Origin: Bacteroidales bacterium
Lineage (GTDB): Bacteria > Bacteroidota > Bacteroidia > Bacteroidales > UBA932
Direction: 5' to 3'
NCBI GenBank assembly: GCA_017935505.1
Contig: JAGBHM010000017.1
Location: 62,001-126,000, forward strand
DNA: 64,000 nucleotides
Shown here: positions 19,163-28,029 of the stretch, piece by piece
Numbering within the stretch: the stretch's first letter is position 1
How the letters are laid out: each line of letters opens with the position of its first letter
Notes under the pieces: model-generated
Database searches by the model: none
What the model was told of the DNA's origin: nothing
What the model saw: only the letters and a program-made list of their open reading frames with translations
Program-made: the position numbers and the translations under genes

Positions 19163-20503
19163 TTATTTTTTATTAATCATCTCATTGAGCAGAACCGACA
19201 GGCTGCCTGCAAGTTCTCTTCTCGAATATTTCAGTGCTGCCTCAGACAGCTCCCGGTTTGCCGGTTTTGTATTGTCATGAGCCAGATAATCTTCATAAGC
19301 AGTGTCAATAGCCTTCTTTATTGCATCTTCCTGGTCCCAATCACAAATGATGCCGCTCTTTGTCTGGGCAAGGGCTTTGGCAAGGTCTCCCTCTGTGGGG
19401 CCGAATGCAAGAATCGGACGCCCAGCTGCCAGATATTCAAAAAATTTACCTGTGAGGATAGCTGTGGCCTCAGGCTCCTTTCTCAAAGGCAGAAGCAATA
19501 GTGAGGCATTCTGCTGCCAATATGTTGCAGTATTATGGGCAACATATCCCATATCTGTGAAATTGTCGGCAAGTCCGTTTGCTTTTATATCCTCAATAAT
19601 TGAGGCGTCTGTCTGCCCCATCACCCTTATTTCGAGATTATTCCTGAAATCGGGGTCGACTGAGGCCCTTTCTCCCAAAACTCTCCATAATGTATCGGGA
19701 TTGCCATCATCAACCATCAGACCTGTGTGGGCCAGAATGAACTTCTTCTCTCCATTGCCCGGCAGAATCTCTTCATCTTTGCCGGATGGCTTGAAATCAT
19801 CTGTGTCGAAACCGTTGGTTATTGTAACAACAGGAGTTTTTGTGCATTTTTCAAAATCTCTGCGCATCTTCTCCGATACAACAACTATCCTATCGGCATT
19901 GTTGTGTACACTCTGCTCCAGCTTGCGATGTCTTCTATATGCAAATTTGCTGAGTCCCAAGTGTTTGAAGTAGAAGATTCCGGTCCATGGATCCCTAAAA
20001 TCTGCAAGCCACGGAATACCTGTCGATTTGCTCAATTTTTTTGCAATGAGATGCATTGAGTGTGGCGGTCCTGTGCTCACTATGGCATCTACAGGGTTCT
20101 CCTTCAGATATTTTTTCAAAAATCTTACAGAGGGGGATACCCACAGGATACGGGGATCTGGTATAAACAGATTGCCTCTTATAAAGAGTGATAACCTCTG
20201 TACAAAACTCTTCTTATTGTTGGAAGAAGATACCAGATTGGCTTTTATTTGAGAACCTTTCTTTCCCGAAAGGGCCTTGTAGAAACCATACGGTTCAACA
20301 ATTTTTCTCTTTATGACGGTGGTTTGTGGCCCTACATCCTTCAACAGAGCTTCGTCAATACTGTTGGCCTCAGGATTCTCCGGAGTATAAACAACCGGCT
20401 CCCACCCGTATTGGGGGAGATATTTGGCAAATTTAAGCCATCTTTGTACGCCTGAGCCTCCTGAAGGGGGCCAATAGTATGTGATTATAAGAACCTTTTT
20501 CAA
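19163..20503 (-). CDS. Glycosyltransferase family 4 protein
   Basis: A 446-residue GT-B-fold glycosyltransferase. N-terminal MKKVLIITYYWPPSGGSGVQRWLKFAKYLP is the usual acceptor-domain opening; DFRDPWTG and DRIVVVSEKM precede the domain swap; ITNGFDTDDF, AHTGL and the C-terminal donor-site region KFFEYLAAGRPILAFGP are GT4 landmarks. The start codon directly follows the stop of the upstream serine hydrolase with no intergenic base, and yfhO lies 12 bases downstream, so translation of the three is probably coupled. Sugar donor and acceptor not predictable. Confidence 0.92.
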   Translation of the reverse strand: MKKVLIITYYWPPSGGSGVQRWLKFAKYLPQYGWEPVVYTPENPEANSIDEALLKDVGPQTTVIKRKIVEPYGFYKALSGKKGSQIKANLVSSSNNKKSFVQRLSLFIRGNLFIPDPRILWVSPSVRFLKKYLKENPVDAIVSTGPPHSMHLIAKKLSKSTGIPWLADFRDPWTGIFYFKHLGLSKFAYRRHRKLEQSVHNNADRIVVVSEKMRRDFEKCTKTPVVTITNGFDTDDFKPSGKDEEILPGNGEKKFILAHTGLMVDDGNPDTLWRVLGERASVDPDFRNNLEIRVMGQTDASIIEDIKANGLADNFTDMGYVAHNTATYWQQNASLLLLPLRKEPEATAILTGKFFEYLAAGRPILAFGPTEGDLAKALAQTKSGIICDWDQEDAIKKAIDTAYEDYLAHDNTKPANRELSEAALKYSRRELAGSLSVLLNEMINKK

Positions 20504-21670
20504 TTACTCTCGGATAAAGTTTTTATACAGACAGGCGTCAACCTCTCTGTGGATTGCCATAAAGTTGTTGTCGGTGCGTTCATTGCAACCGTTTGTCATA
20601 ACAATAAATCCGAATTTCTTATCCTTGTCCCAGAACATCGAAGTGAAAACGCCGTATGCACTTCCTGTATGTCCTATCATTGTATGATTGTCTAATAATT
20701 GGTCACTTATTCTGATTGCAAATCCATAAGAATCACCTTCATCTGTCTTTTCTGCCACTTTTGACTGCATCATTGCAGAACTTGTGCTGTCAATTATTTT
20801 TACACCATTTAAGGTTCCGTTGCCCATGTGCATCATCATGGCTTTTGCCAGGTCAAGAGCAGAAACCTTAAGTCCTCCGGTAGGTGAGAAGACTGGGGTA
20901 GAGTGTCCGAATACATAATTCTTTATTTCATCTTCGCGTGTTGAGTAAGCGGCAGGTGAATGTGTGAAAGAGCTGTCGGCCTCATTATATGAGTAGAGCT
21001 TTACAAATTTGGTTGAATCGAGTGAAAGAACCTCATATCCGCCATAGATACCAAGTGGGTTGAGGATATGGTTTACAATGTATTTGTCGAATCTCTCTCC
21101 GCTGATTCTTTCCAATATTGTACCCAGTGTGTTAAAACCGAGGTTGCAATATTCGTAATTTGTACCTGGTTCATATGCATTCCATGCTGTCTCCCAAGTT
21201 TTTGAGGAGTCTGGATTTATCTTGTTTATTGTAAAATATCCGTTTGCATCATTCATGCTCGAGGTGTGGGAAAGGAGCATCTTTACAGTTATCGGAGTTT
21301 CTGGGTATTTAGGATTCCTTACTTTAAAGCCCACAAGATCAGATACATCTGCATCCAAAGAAAGCTTTCCTTGCTCAACAAGCTGCATTATGGCAGTTGC
21401 AGTAAATGATTTTGAAATGGATGCTATTCTAAAGATATCGCTGTCTCCGAGTGCTATTTTGTTTTCCAGGTCTTTGTAACCCAGAGATTTGTTATATATA
21501 ACCTCGCCATCTTTAACTGTAACTACAGCCAAACCTACAGCCTGGTTCTTTTCCATAATCTCTTTAAGTTCTTTCTCTGCTGTCTCCTCTTTTGTTGGAG
21601 CACTGCATGAAATTGCGGCAAAAGCAACTGCAAATATGGTTGCTGCCCTAAAAACAGATTTCAACATCAT
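20504..21670 (-). CDS. Beta-lactamase-fold serine hydrolase lipoprotein, copy 1
   Basis: A 388-residue envelope serine hydrolase of the class C beta-lactamase/esterase family (Pfam Beta-lactamase). Lipobox AAISCSA with Cys22. SxxK motif SISK (Ser84, Lys87 by count), Tyr motif YCN in YEYCNLGFN, and a GHTG motif near the end (third motif). Such enzymes include D-aminopeptidases, esterases and peptidoglycan-related hydrolases; most are not true beta-lactamases. ATG at 21670 is chosen; the TTG six bases upstream (21676) is unlikely. It is the second of two tandem paralogs in one operon with a glycosyltransferase and YfhO. Confidence 0.93.
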   Translation of the reverse strand: MMLKSVFRAATIFAVAFAAISCSAPTKEETAEKELKEIMEKNQAVGLAVVTVKDGEVIYNKSLGYKDLENKIALGDSDIFRIASISKSFTATAIMQLVEQGKLSLDADVSDLVGFKVRNPKYPETPITVKMLLSHTSSMNDANGYFTINKINPDSSKTWETAWNAYEPGTNYEYCNLGFNTLGTILERISGERFDKYIVNHILNPLGIYGGYEVLSLDSTKFVKLYSYNEADSSFTHSPAAYSTREDEIKNYVFGHSTPVFSPTGGLKVSALDLAKAMMMHMGNGTLNGVKIIDSTSSAMMQSKVAEKTDEGDSYGFAIRISDQLLDNHTMIGHTGSAYGVFTSMFWDKDKKFGFIVMTNGCNERTDNNFMAIHREVDACLYKNFIRE

Positions 21671-21715
21671 AGTCAAATAATTTATAGTGTTAATTAAGGT
21701 GTCAATAAAAATGAA

Positions 21716-22909
21716 TTACTTTAATATATTGTCATATACACATTCGGCAGTCTCACAAAGGATGTTTGCCAGAACCCTGTCATGTTTATATTCACATCCG
21801 TTTGTAAAGATTACCAGACCGAATTTCTCTTCAGGGCTCCAGTACATTGCAGTGTAAGCACCAAGAGCTATACCGTCATGTCCAACCATCATCTTTCCTT
21901 TAATCAGGTAATCAGAATTTATCATTGCCATACCGTAATATTCATTCTCATTTTCAGTAGGGGTTATTCTCGACTGCATCAGAGCTGCACTGCTGCTGTC
22001 AATAATCTTTACCCCATTGAGAGTTCCCTGGTTCATATGCATCATCATCACCTTTGCAAGATCTGTTGCAGATATCTTGAGTCCGCCTGTAGGTGAGAAT
22101 ATAGGGGCAGAATGGCCCATGATATAATTCTTGATCTCCTCCTCTTGGGGATCATACGCATCATAAGAGCAGGTGTATCCTTTGTTGCTCTTGTCATATT
22201 TGTATATTTGGATAAATCTGGTCGGATCGAGAGTGCTCACTTCATATCCACCATAAACACCAAGCGGTTTGAGGATATGGTTTACAATATATTTGTCGAA
22301 TCTCTCTCCGCTCACCCTCTCAAGAATAGTTCCCAGTGTGTTATATCCCAGATTGCAGTATTGGTAGCCGCTTCCTGGTTCATAATTGCTCCATGCCTTT
22401 TTCCAGGTGCTTGAGGAGTCTGGGTTGACTTTGTTTATCGAAAAATAGCCGTTGGCATCGCTCATGCTCGAAGTGTGGGAGAGCAGCATCCTTACAGTTA
22501 CAGGAGTGTCTGGATAATTAGGATTTCTTACTGTAAACCCTACAAGATCAGAAACATCTGCATCCAGCGAAAGCTTGCCTTGCTCAACCAGCTGCATAAT
22601 TCCGGTTGCAGTAAATGATTTTGAAATGGAAGCTATCCTCAATATATCATTGTCTGCAAGGGGAATACGTTTCTCCAAATTTTTATAGCCCAACGACTTT
22701 GTGTATACAATCTCACCATCCTTGACTGCCGCTATAGCCAATCCTACGGCGGTATTTTTGGACATTATATTTTTAAGTTCTTTTTCAACAATTTCCTCTT
22801 TGGTACCAACCTCTTCCGTTTCTGTTTTTTCGGTTGCATTATTGCAGGAAGCGGCAATGGCAACAGTGGCAGCAATGGCTCCAACCTTTAAAATAGATTT
22901 CAGTTTCAT
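21716..22909 (-). CDS. Beta-lactamase-fold serine hydrolase lipoprotein, copy 2
   Basis: A 397-residue tandem paralog of the downstream serine hydrolase. Lipobox AIAASCNN with Cys22; SISK motif (Ser94, Lys97 by count); Tyr motif YQYCNLGYN; the third motif is GHDG in place of GHTG. Blocks such as GKLSLDADVSDLVGF, GERFDKYIVNHIL and FSPTGGLK are shared almost unchanged between copies. The ATG at 22909 is supported by the -7 box at 22951-22958, which predicts an mRNA start near 22944, and by alignment with copy 1. First gene of the minus-strand operon running to 15624. Confidence 0.93.
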   Translation of the reverse strand: MKLKSILKVGAIAATVAIAASCNNATEKTETEEVGTKEEIVEKELKNIMSKNTAVGLAIAAVKDGEIVYTKSLGYKNLEKRIPLADNDILRIASISKSFTATGIMQLVEQGKLSLDADVSDLVGFTVRNPNYPDTPVTVRMLLSHTSSMSDANGYFSINKVNPDSSSTWKKAWSNYEPGSGYQYCNLGYNTLGTILERVSGERFDKYIVNHILKPLGVYGGYEVSTLDPTRFIQIYKYDKSNKGYTCSYDAYDPQEEEIKNYIMGHSAPIFSPTGGLKISATDLAKVMMMHMNQGTLNGVKIIDSSSAALMQSRITPTENENEYYGMAMINSDYLIKGKMMVGHDGIALGAYTAMYWSPEEKFGLVIFTNGCEYKHDRVLANILCETAECVYDNILK

Positions 22910-22950
22910 AATCAAATAAGTTAGTCTTTTCAAAAATTCAAATCAAAAAA

Positions 22951-22958
22951 CAAAGTTA
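22951..22958 (-). promoter_or_regulatory. -7 box for the serine-hydrolase operon
   Basis: Read on the minus strand this is TAACTTTG, a full match to TAnnTTTG, 41 bases before the ATG at 22909. It is divergent to the mutS promoter, only about 22 bases away. Confidence 0.7.
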
Positions 22959-22980
22959 CATCTTTTAAAAGAAAAATTCC

Positions 22981-22988
22981 TAATTTTG
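22981..22988 (+). promoter_or_regulatory. -7 box for mutS, next to its ATG
   Basis: TAATTTTG fits TAnnTTTG and is separated from the mutS ATG by six bases only. Since transcription starts several bases after the box, the mRNA should begin at or next to the start codon (leaderless). Confidence 0.65.
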
Positions 22989-22994
22989 TATGTT

Positions 22995-25664
22995 ATGAAG
23001 GAGGATAAGAAGATAGCGGAAACTCCGCTGATGAAGCAATATTTCAGTGTAAAGGCCCAGCATCCGGATGCCATGCTCCTGTTTAGGGTGGGAGATTTTT
23101 ATGAAACATTTGGAGAAGATGCAATTATAGCGAGCAAAGTTCTGGGAATAGTACTTACAAAAAGAAACAATGGGCCTGGAACATCTGTTGAACTGGCGGG
23201 ATTTCCTCATCATTCAATAGAGACATATCTTCCTAAACTCGTAAGGAGCGGATACAAGGTTGCAATCTGTGACCAGCTTGAAGACCCCAAGCTCACAAAA
23301 AAGATAGTGAAGCGTGGAGTTACAGAGCTTGTGACCCCTGGAATTGCATATAATGAGCAGCTGCTCAACCAGAAGGAGAATAATTTCCTGTGCGCTGTTG
23401 CTTTTCATAAAAACAGGGGAGGAATAGCCTTTCTGGATGTATCTACCGGTACTTTCAAAGTTGCAGAGGGTTCTCTCGAATATATAGAGGTGCTCCTTTC
23501 CAATTTCTCTCCCAAAGAGATTGTGATAGAGAGGGGCTACAGAGATGGTTTCAAGGATCGTTTCGGCACAGGATATTATCTTTCCCCAATGGATGAGTGG
23601 GCATTTGTGGCAGAGGCTTGTGAGGAGAAACTCAAAAGGCAATTTGGGTTACAGTCGCTGAAAGGGTTTGGTATTGAAAATCTTACACTTGGTGTTACGG
23701 CAGCTGGAGCTATACTTTTCTATCTGGAACAGAATCACAGCAATGGTGTTTGCCATCTCTGTTCAATTTCCCGTATAGATGAAAGCAATTTTGTGTGGCT
23801 CGACAAATTCACTTTCCGCAATCTGGAGATTTTTTCACCGGCATCATGTGCCGACGGCACTGCCCTCATAGATGTTGTAGACAGGTGCTCTTCTCCACTT
23901 GGAGCGAGGTTGCTGAGAAACTGGCTCTCAATGCCTGTAAAAGATAAAGAAGAGATAGACAGGCGTTTGTCTGTTGTTGATTTTCTGGCAAAGAACTCTG
24001 ATGGAAGGAGCAATATCAGGGATCTGATAAGTCAAGTGGGAGATCTGGAGCGTATAACAGCCAGAGCCGCCGCAGGCAAGATCATGCCGCGTGAGATGGT
24101 TCAGCTCAAGAGAGGACTGTGCCAGATGAAGCCCATAAAGGAGATTGCACTTTTATCGGGATGTGCTGAACTTAAAAAACTGGGTGAGGAATTGGGCTTG
24201 TTTGAAGAGCTCAAACAGAAGATAGAGCAGACAATTCTTGCAGAGCCGGCTGCCCAGTTTGGCAAAGGTGACATTATTGCAGATGGTGTAAATGAGGAGC
24301 TCGACAATTTGAGACAGATTGCCCGTCATGGCAAAGACTATCTGTTGCAGTTGCAGCAGAGGGAGATTGAGCGAACCGGAATCCCATCCTTGAAGATAAG
24401 TTACAATAATGTGTTCGGATATTATCTTGAAGTAAGGAATGCTCATAAAGACAAGGTGCCGCAGGAGTGGATACGCAAACAGACACTTGTGAATGCGGAG
24501 AGATATATCACGCAGGAGCTCAAGGAGTATGAAGAGAAGATTCTTGGGGCAGAAGACCGCATATATGTTCTGGAGCAGGGAATCTATGCCGAACTTGTTG
24601 CATCTGTACAGAAAGAGATTCATAATATACAGCAGAGCAGTGCAATTGTTGCGAGAATCGATACTTTGGCAGGTTTTGCAGAGCTTGCCGTTACAAACAG
24701 ATATTGCCGTCCCGAAATATCCGAGGATCTCGTACTGGATATAAAGCAGGGACGTCACCCTGTAATTGAAACACTTATGGCTCCGGGAGAGGAGTATATT
24801 GCAAATGACCTCATGTTGGATAACGACTCCCAGCAGATCATAATCCTCACCGGACCGAATATGGCAGGTAAATCTGCTCTTTTGAGACAGACTGCTCTTA
24901 TAGTGCTTATGGCTCAGATCGGCTCATTTGTTCCTGCTGAGTCTGCCCATATTGGAATTACCGACAAAATATTTACCAGGGTTGGAGCTTCGGACAATAT
25001 TTCGAGGGGTGAATCAACTTTCATGGTTGAAATGATAGAGTCCTCCACAATATTGCACAACCTCTCGGAGCGCTCTCTGGTGTTGTTGGATGAGATAGGG
25101 CGTGGAACAAGTACATTCGACGGAATGTCAATAGCCTGGGCTATTGTTGAATATATACACGAAACACCGTTCAAGGCAAAGACATTGTTTGCAACCCATT
25201 ATCACGAACTGAATGAGCTGGAGACAATATATGAAAGAGTGAAAAATTACCATGTTTCGGTTAAAGAGGTCGATAACAAAGTGATCTTTTTGAGGAAACT
25301 CTGTAGGGGAGGTGTGGCACACAGCTTTGGATTACATGTGGCAAGGATGGCCGGAATGCCGCAATCTGTAATAGATTCTGCCCAGCGCAAGCTCAACCGC
25401 CTTGAGAAGACACGGGAAGAGCATGGGGGGACCTCTTGTGAAGGAACCTTGCAGGATGAGGGATGCCTTTCTCAGAAAAAGGGGAAGAGAGGCAGGAAGA
25501 GTTCGCTGCAGGATAATCTCCAACTCTCATTCTATCAATTGGATGATCCATTGCTGCTCGATATAAAGGAGAAGCTCAAGGCCATGGATATAAACAGCAT
25601 GTCGCCGCTTGATGCCTTTGATGCACTAAGATCATTGAAGAAGCAGTTGGGGTACAAATCATAG
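22995..25664 (+). CDS. mutS: DNA mismatch repair protein MutS
   Basis: Recognises base mismatches and small loops and starts mismatch repair with MutL. The protein has 889 residues. The mismatch-wedging Phe-x-Glu is present in GDFYETFGEDA (Phe35, Glu37). Connector, core and clamp domains follow, then the ATPase domain with Walker A GPNMAGKS (about 620), signature ISRGESTFMVEM, Walker B LVLLDEIGRGTSTFDG and a FATHYHEL switch His. The ATG at 22995 is used, not the TTG at 22986, which lies inside the -7 box. A 60-residue low-conservation linker (REEHGGTSCEG...) precedes the C-terminal dimerisation helix. Followed after 33 bases by an FtsX-type permease. Confidence 0.98.
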   Translation: MKEDKKIAETPLMKQYFSVKAQHPDAMLLFRVGDFYETFGEDAIIASKVLGIVLTKRNNGPGTSVELAGFPHHSIETYLPKLVRSGYKVAICDQLEDPKLTKKIVKRGVTELVTPGIAYNEQLLNQKENNFLCAVAFHKNRGGIAFLDVSTGTFKVAEGSLEYIEVLLSNFSPKEIVIERGYRDGFKDRFGTGYYLSPMDEWAFVAEACEEKLKRQFGLQSLKGFGIENLTLGVTAAGAILFYLEQNHSNGVCHLCSISRIDESNFVWLDKFTFRNLEIFSPASCADGTALIDVVDRCSSPLGARLLRNWLSMPVKDKEEIDRRLSVVDFLAKNSDGRSNIRDLISQVGDLERITARAAAGKIMPREMVQLKRGLCQMKPIKEIALLSGCAELKKLGEELGLFEELKQKIEQTILAEPAAQFGKGDIIADGVNEELDNLRQIARHGKDYLLQLQQREIERTGIPSLKISYNNVFGYYLEVRNAHKDKVPQEWIRKQTLVNAERYITQELKEYEEKILGAEDRIYVLEQGIYAELVASVQKEIHNIQQSSAIVARIDTLAGFAELAVTNRYCRPEISEDLVLDIKQGRHPVIETLMAPGEEYIANDLMLDNDSQQIIILTGPNMAGKSALLRQTALIVLMAQIGSFVPAESAHIGITDKIFTRVGASDNISRGESTFMVEMIESSTILHNLSERSLVLLDEIGRGTSTFDGMSIAWAIVEYIHETPFKAKTLFATHYHELNELETIYERVKNYHVSVKEVDNKVIFLRKLCRGGVAHSFGLHVARMAGMPQSVIDSAQRKLNRLEKTREEHGGTSCEGTLQDEGCLSQKKGKRGRKSSLQDNLQLSFYQLDDPLLLDIKEKLKAMDINSMSPLDAFDALRSLKKQLGYKS

Positions 25665-25697
25665 CAATACTTAATCATTAAATTAATATCTTGGACA

Positions 25698-26999
25698 ATG
25701 AAAAATAGAGGGTTGGTAAAAGAGGGGATTGTATTTTTTAAATTGTTTAAGGAGAGTGTACTGTTTGCCTTTTCACAACTTAAGACAGACAGATTCCGTA
25801 CTCTTCTCAGTCTGCTTGGGGTGAGTATAGGTATATTCTCAATTGTGGCGGTCTTCTCTGCCATAGATGCGCTGCGGGAGAATGTACAGAGGGGGTTTGA
25901 TTCATTTGGAAGCGATGTGGTAACTATTTCGAAATGGCCTTTTAGTGGAGAAGATGATTATGGCAATGCCGATTATTCGGCAGAATATAAATGGTGGGAG
26001 TATATGCGGCGTCCTTTGCCATCGGAGAGAGATTATAAATTCCTAAGGACCAATTCAACTGCAGCAGGAGCTGTTGCCATGGAGATACAGTTTAATGCCA
26101 CATTGAAATATTCCAGAAATTCCATTCAGAAGTGTGCTGTAAGGGCTGTTTGCGGTGATTGGAATAAGATTTCAGAGGTAAATCTGCAGATGGGGCGGTA
26201 CTTTACGGAGCATGAACTGGAGAGCAGCAACCCCATAGGAATTATCGGGCATGATGTGTGGCTGGAGCTTTTTGGTGGCGGAGATCCGGTTGGCAAGAGG
26301 ATTAAAGTGGGCAATAAGGAGATATTTGTCATAGGGGTCTTTGCCAAGCAGGGTGAGAGTATGGTGAGTGTGGGCAGTGGCACAGATTTATCGGTATTGA
26401 TGCCGCTCAATGCAGGAAGGTATATGGTTAATCCTAAGTGGGCAGATGTTTCAATCTATGCAAAGCCGAAAGAGGGCGTGAGTGAACAGAGCTTTTGTGA
26501 TGAGCTGGGAGTGCTCATGCGTTCTCACAGAAGGCTTGCCCCGGGAGACAAAAATAATTTCTCCATAAACCGTATGACTTTTCTTATTGAAATAGTGGAG
26601 AGTATAATATCAGCAATAAATCTGGCCGGATGGATAATTGCCGGATTTTCGCTGCTTATAGGAGGTTTTGGCATCGCCAACATAATGTTTGTATCGGTTA
26701 AGGAGCGTACAAATATTATAGGTATACAGAAGGCTCTTGGAGCAAAAAGATATGTAATTCTGATACAGTTTCTTACAGAGGCTGTTGTGCTTTCGGTGGC
26801 CGGTGGTGCAGTTGGAATCATTATGGTATGGCTGGTAACCTCCATGATTCCGCAGGAGGCTGCCTTTCAGCTTGGAATCTCTCTCCAAAATCTTCTGACA
26901 GGATTTGTAATATCATCTGTGATAGGAGTTGTGAGCGGTATCTCTCCGGCAATGTCGGCAGCAAAACTGAATCCGGTTGATGCAATTAATGCAAAATAG
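25698..26999 (+). CDS. MacB/FtsX-type ABC transporter permease
   Basis: A 433-residue inner-membrane protein of the MacB/LolC superfamily. Layout: cytoplasmic start, TM1 (about 38-60, TLLSLLGVSIGIFSIVAVFSAID), a periplasmic MacB-PCD domain (about 65-290), then three C-terminal helices (GWIIAGFSLLIGGFGIANIMFV, VLSVAGGAVGIIMVWLV, GFVISSVIGVVSGISP). The VSVKERTNIIGIQKALGAKR coupling segment is typical. No ATPase gene is adjacent; a LolD-like ATPase lies at 50069 but pairing over that distance is not supported. Role could be lipoprotein release, antibiotic or peptide export, or envelope mechanotransmission. Probably co-transcribed with mutS. Confidence 0.92.
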   Translation: MKNRGLVKEGIVFFKLFKESVLFAFSQLKTDRFRTLLSLLGVSIGIFSIVAVFSAIDALRENVQRGFDSFGSDVVTISKWPFSGEDDYGNADYSAEYKWWEYMRRPLPSERDYKFLRTNSTAAGAVAMEIQFNATLKYSRNSIQKCAVRAVCGDWNKISEVNLQMGRYFTEHELESSNPIGIIGHDVWLELFGGGDPVGKRIKVGNKEIFVIGVFAKQGESMVSVGSGTDLSVLMPLNAGRYMVNPKWADVSIYAKPKEGVSEQSFCDELGVLMRSHRRLAPGDKNNFSINRMTFLIEIVESIISAINLAGWIIAGFSLLIGGFGIANIMFVSVKERTNIIGIQKALGAKRYVILIQFLTEAVVLSVAGGAVGIIMVWLVTSMIPQEAAFQLGISLQNLLTGFVISSVIGVVSGISPAMSAAKLNPVDAINAK

Positions 27000-27001
27000 A
27001 A

Positions 27002-27036
27002 CCGGGCACAACCTGTCTGAAGATGGTCATGCCCGG
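27002..27036. terminator. Bidirectional terminator between convergent genes
   Basis: A stem CCGGGCA-ca-ACC with GGT-ca-TGCCCGG (symmetric 2x2 internal loop) between the permease stop and the stop of the minus-strand gene at 27061. The plus side is followed by ATGTATTTTATAT, a weak T tract; the minus side by a short T-poor stretch, so efficiency is uncertain. Confidence 0.6.
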
Positions 27037-27060
27037 CATGTATTTTATATAAACCAGTCT

Positions 27061-27930
27061 TTAAAATTTGGTTTTATAAATCAAAGAGTGGCGGATAGGT
27101 TTTGTTACAGGATGGAATACTGTGTACAATTTGTTGCCTTTGAAATCAAGACCCTCAGGCTCATTGAGCTGGTCTGCCCAATAATATACGCCCTCTTTCT
27201 GACCTGTTTTCAAATTAATCACATGCAACTTGTTGCCTTTTGGAGAGCATCCGTCAGGAAGGTAAGCTTTTCCCTTATGGATCTTGCTGCCTTGGGCAAT
27301 GGCATGGCCCTCAATGGCAATCTCCTGCAAAACATCCTCTTTTGTAAAGTGCACTTCACCCTTCTCATCTGAGTCTGACAATTTAGGCAAAGGGAATTTC
27401 TTGAGGTATTTTGTTCCGAAATGTCTGCCGCCATATGCATAGATGAAGCCGTTCTTTGCATCTACAACCCAGTCCATCGCAAATTTGAATTCATCAGAAT
27501 CATAGAATATCTTCTGTACAACTTTGGCCCCTTCCAATGTAATGTCGGTTACATAGCAACATTTTGTACCTCGACATTCAGTGATGTACAATAGTGGGAA
27601 TTGCGACTCTTTAGAGTATTTCTCCTTTCCGAATCCTGCATTGTTGCAATGTGCTCTCTTGAGCTCATCAATAGTAAATGAGGTTACAAATGTGTTATTT
27701 TTGATATCAAGGATAACACACATTCCTCTGTCGCGCAGAGAAAAACCGTAATTGCCTTTAATTGCAAATCCTTGAACCGGACCTTTTACTTTAAGGTTGG
27801 CAGGAAGTACTTTGTCATACTCCAAAACCAATTCATCACTTTTGAAACTCAGTGAGTCCTGATTTTGTGCAACCGCAGCTGTTGCACAAAGAACAGCTAC
27901 GCCGCATGTGATGTATTTTAGAAAATTCAT
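27061..27930 (-). CDS. Secreted protein of unknown function, last gene of the FMN-riboswitch susCD operon
   Basis: A 289-residue exported protein with a cleavable signal peptide (FLKYITCGVAVLCATAAVAQ, no lipobox). The mature part shows repeated hydrophobic-Gly patterns, such as GNYGFSLRDRGMCVILDIKNN, NGFIYAYGGRHFG, GKAYLPDGCSPKGNKLHVINLKTGQ and PEGLDFKGNKLYTVF, which resemble blades of a beta-propeller. A Cys cluster lies in ECRGTKCC and single Cys in DGCSP. I do not recognise the family. It lies 99 bases after the PKD-like lipoprotein gene with a hairpin between. A binding or scaffold role for a periplasmic or surface partner is inference. ATG at 27930 chosen because the signal peptide begins there. 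Confidence 0.8.
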   Translation of the reverse strand: MNFLKYITCGVAVLCATAAVAQNQDSLSFKSDELVLEYDKVLPANLKVKGPVQGFAIKGNYGFSLRDRGMCVILDIKNNTFVTSFTIDELKRAHCNNAGFGKEKYSKESQFPLLYITECRGTKCCYVTDITLEGAKVVQKIFYDSDEFKFAMDWVVDAKNGFIYAYGGRHFGTKYLKKFPLPKLSDSDEKGEVHFTKEDVLQEIAIEGHAIAQGSKIHKGKAYLPDGCSPKGNKLHVINLKTGQKEGVYYWADQLNEPEGLDFKGNKLYTVFHPVTKPIRHSLIYKTKF

Positions 27931-27947
27931 TATATATAGATTTTTAA

Positions 27948-27981
27948 AATAGGAGCTGTTTGTCAATAACAGCTCCTATTT
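27948..27981 (-). terminator. Hairpin (terminator or attenuator) between the PKD-like lipoprotein and the last gene
   Basis: A near-perfect stem, AAATAGGAGCTGTT with AACAGCTCCTATTT, loop ATTGACA when read on the minus strand, followed by TTTAAAAATC. It ends the four-gene susCD part and may let only part of the transcripts reach the last gene. No TAnnTTTG box for that gene is visible between hairpin and ATG. Confidence 0.65.
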
Positions 27982-28029
27982 GATTATAGTGAATTTATTC
28001 ACTTTTTTGTACAATTTTTAAACAGAATC

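Noticed and set aside
20504..22909. Antibiotic-resistance beta-lactamases
   Set aside because: The SxxK and YxN motifs exist, but lipobox, length and motif context fit the broad serine hydrolase/esterase family; nothing indicates beta-lactam hydrolysis.
27989..28008. Plus-strand hairpin AGTGAA-TTTA-TTCACT followed by T run near 28.0 kb
   Set aside because: It would act on a plus-strand transcript, but the genes on both sides are on the minus strand; no role seen.
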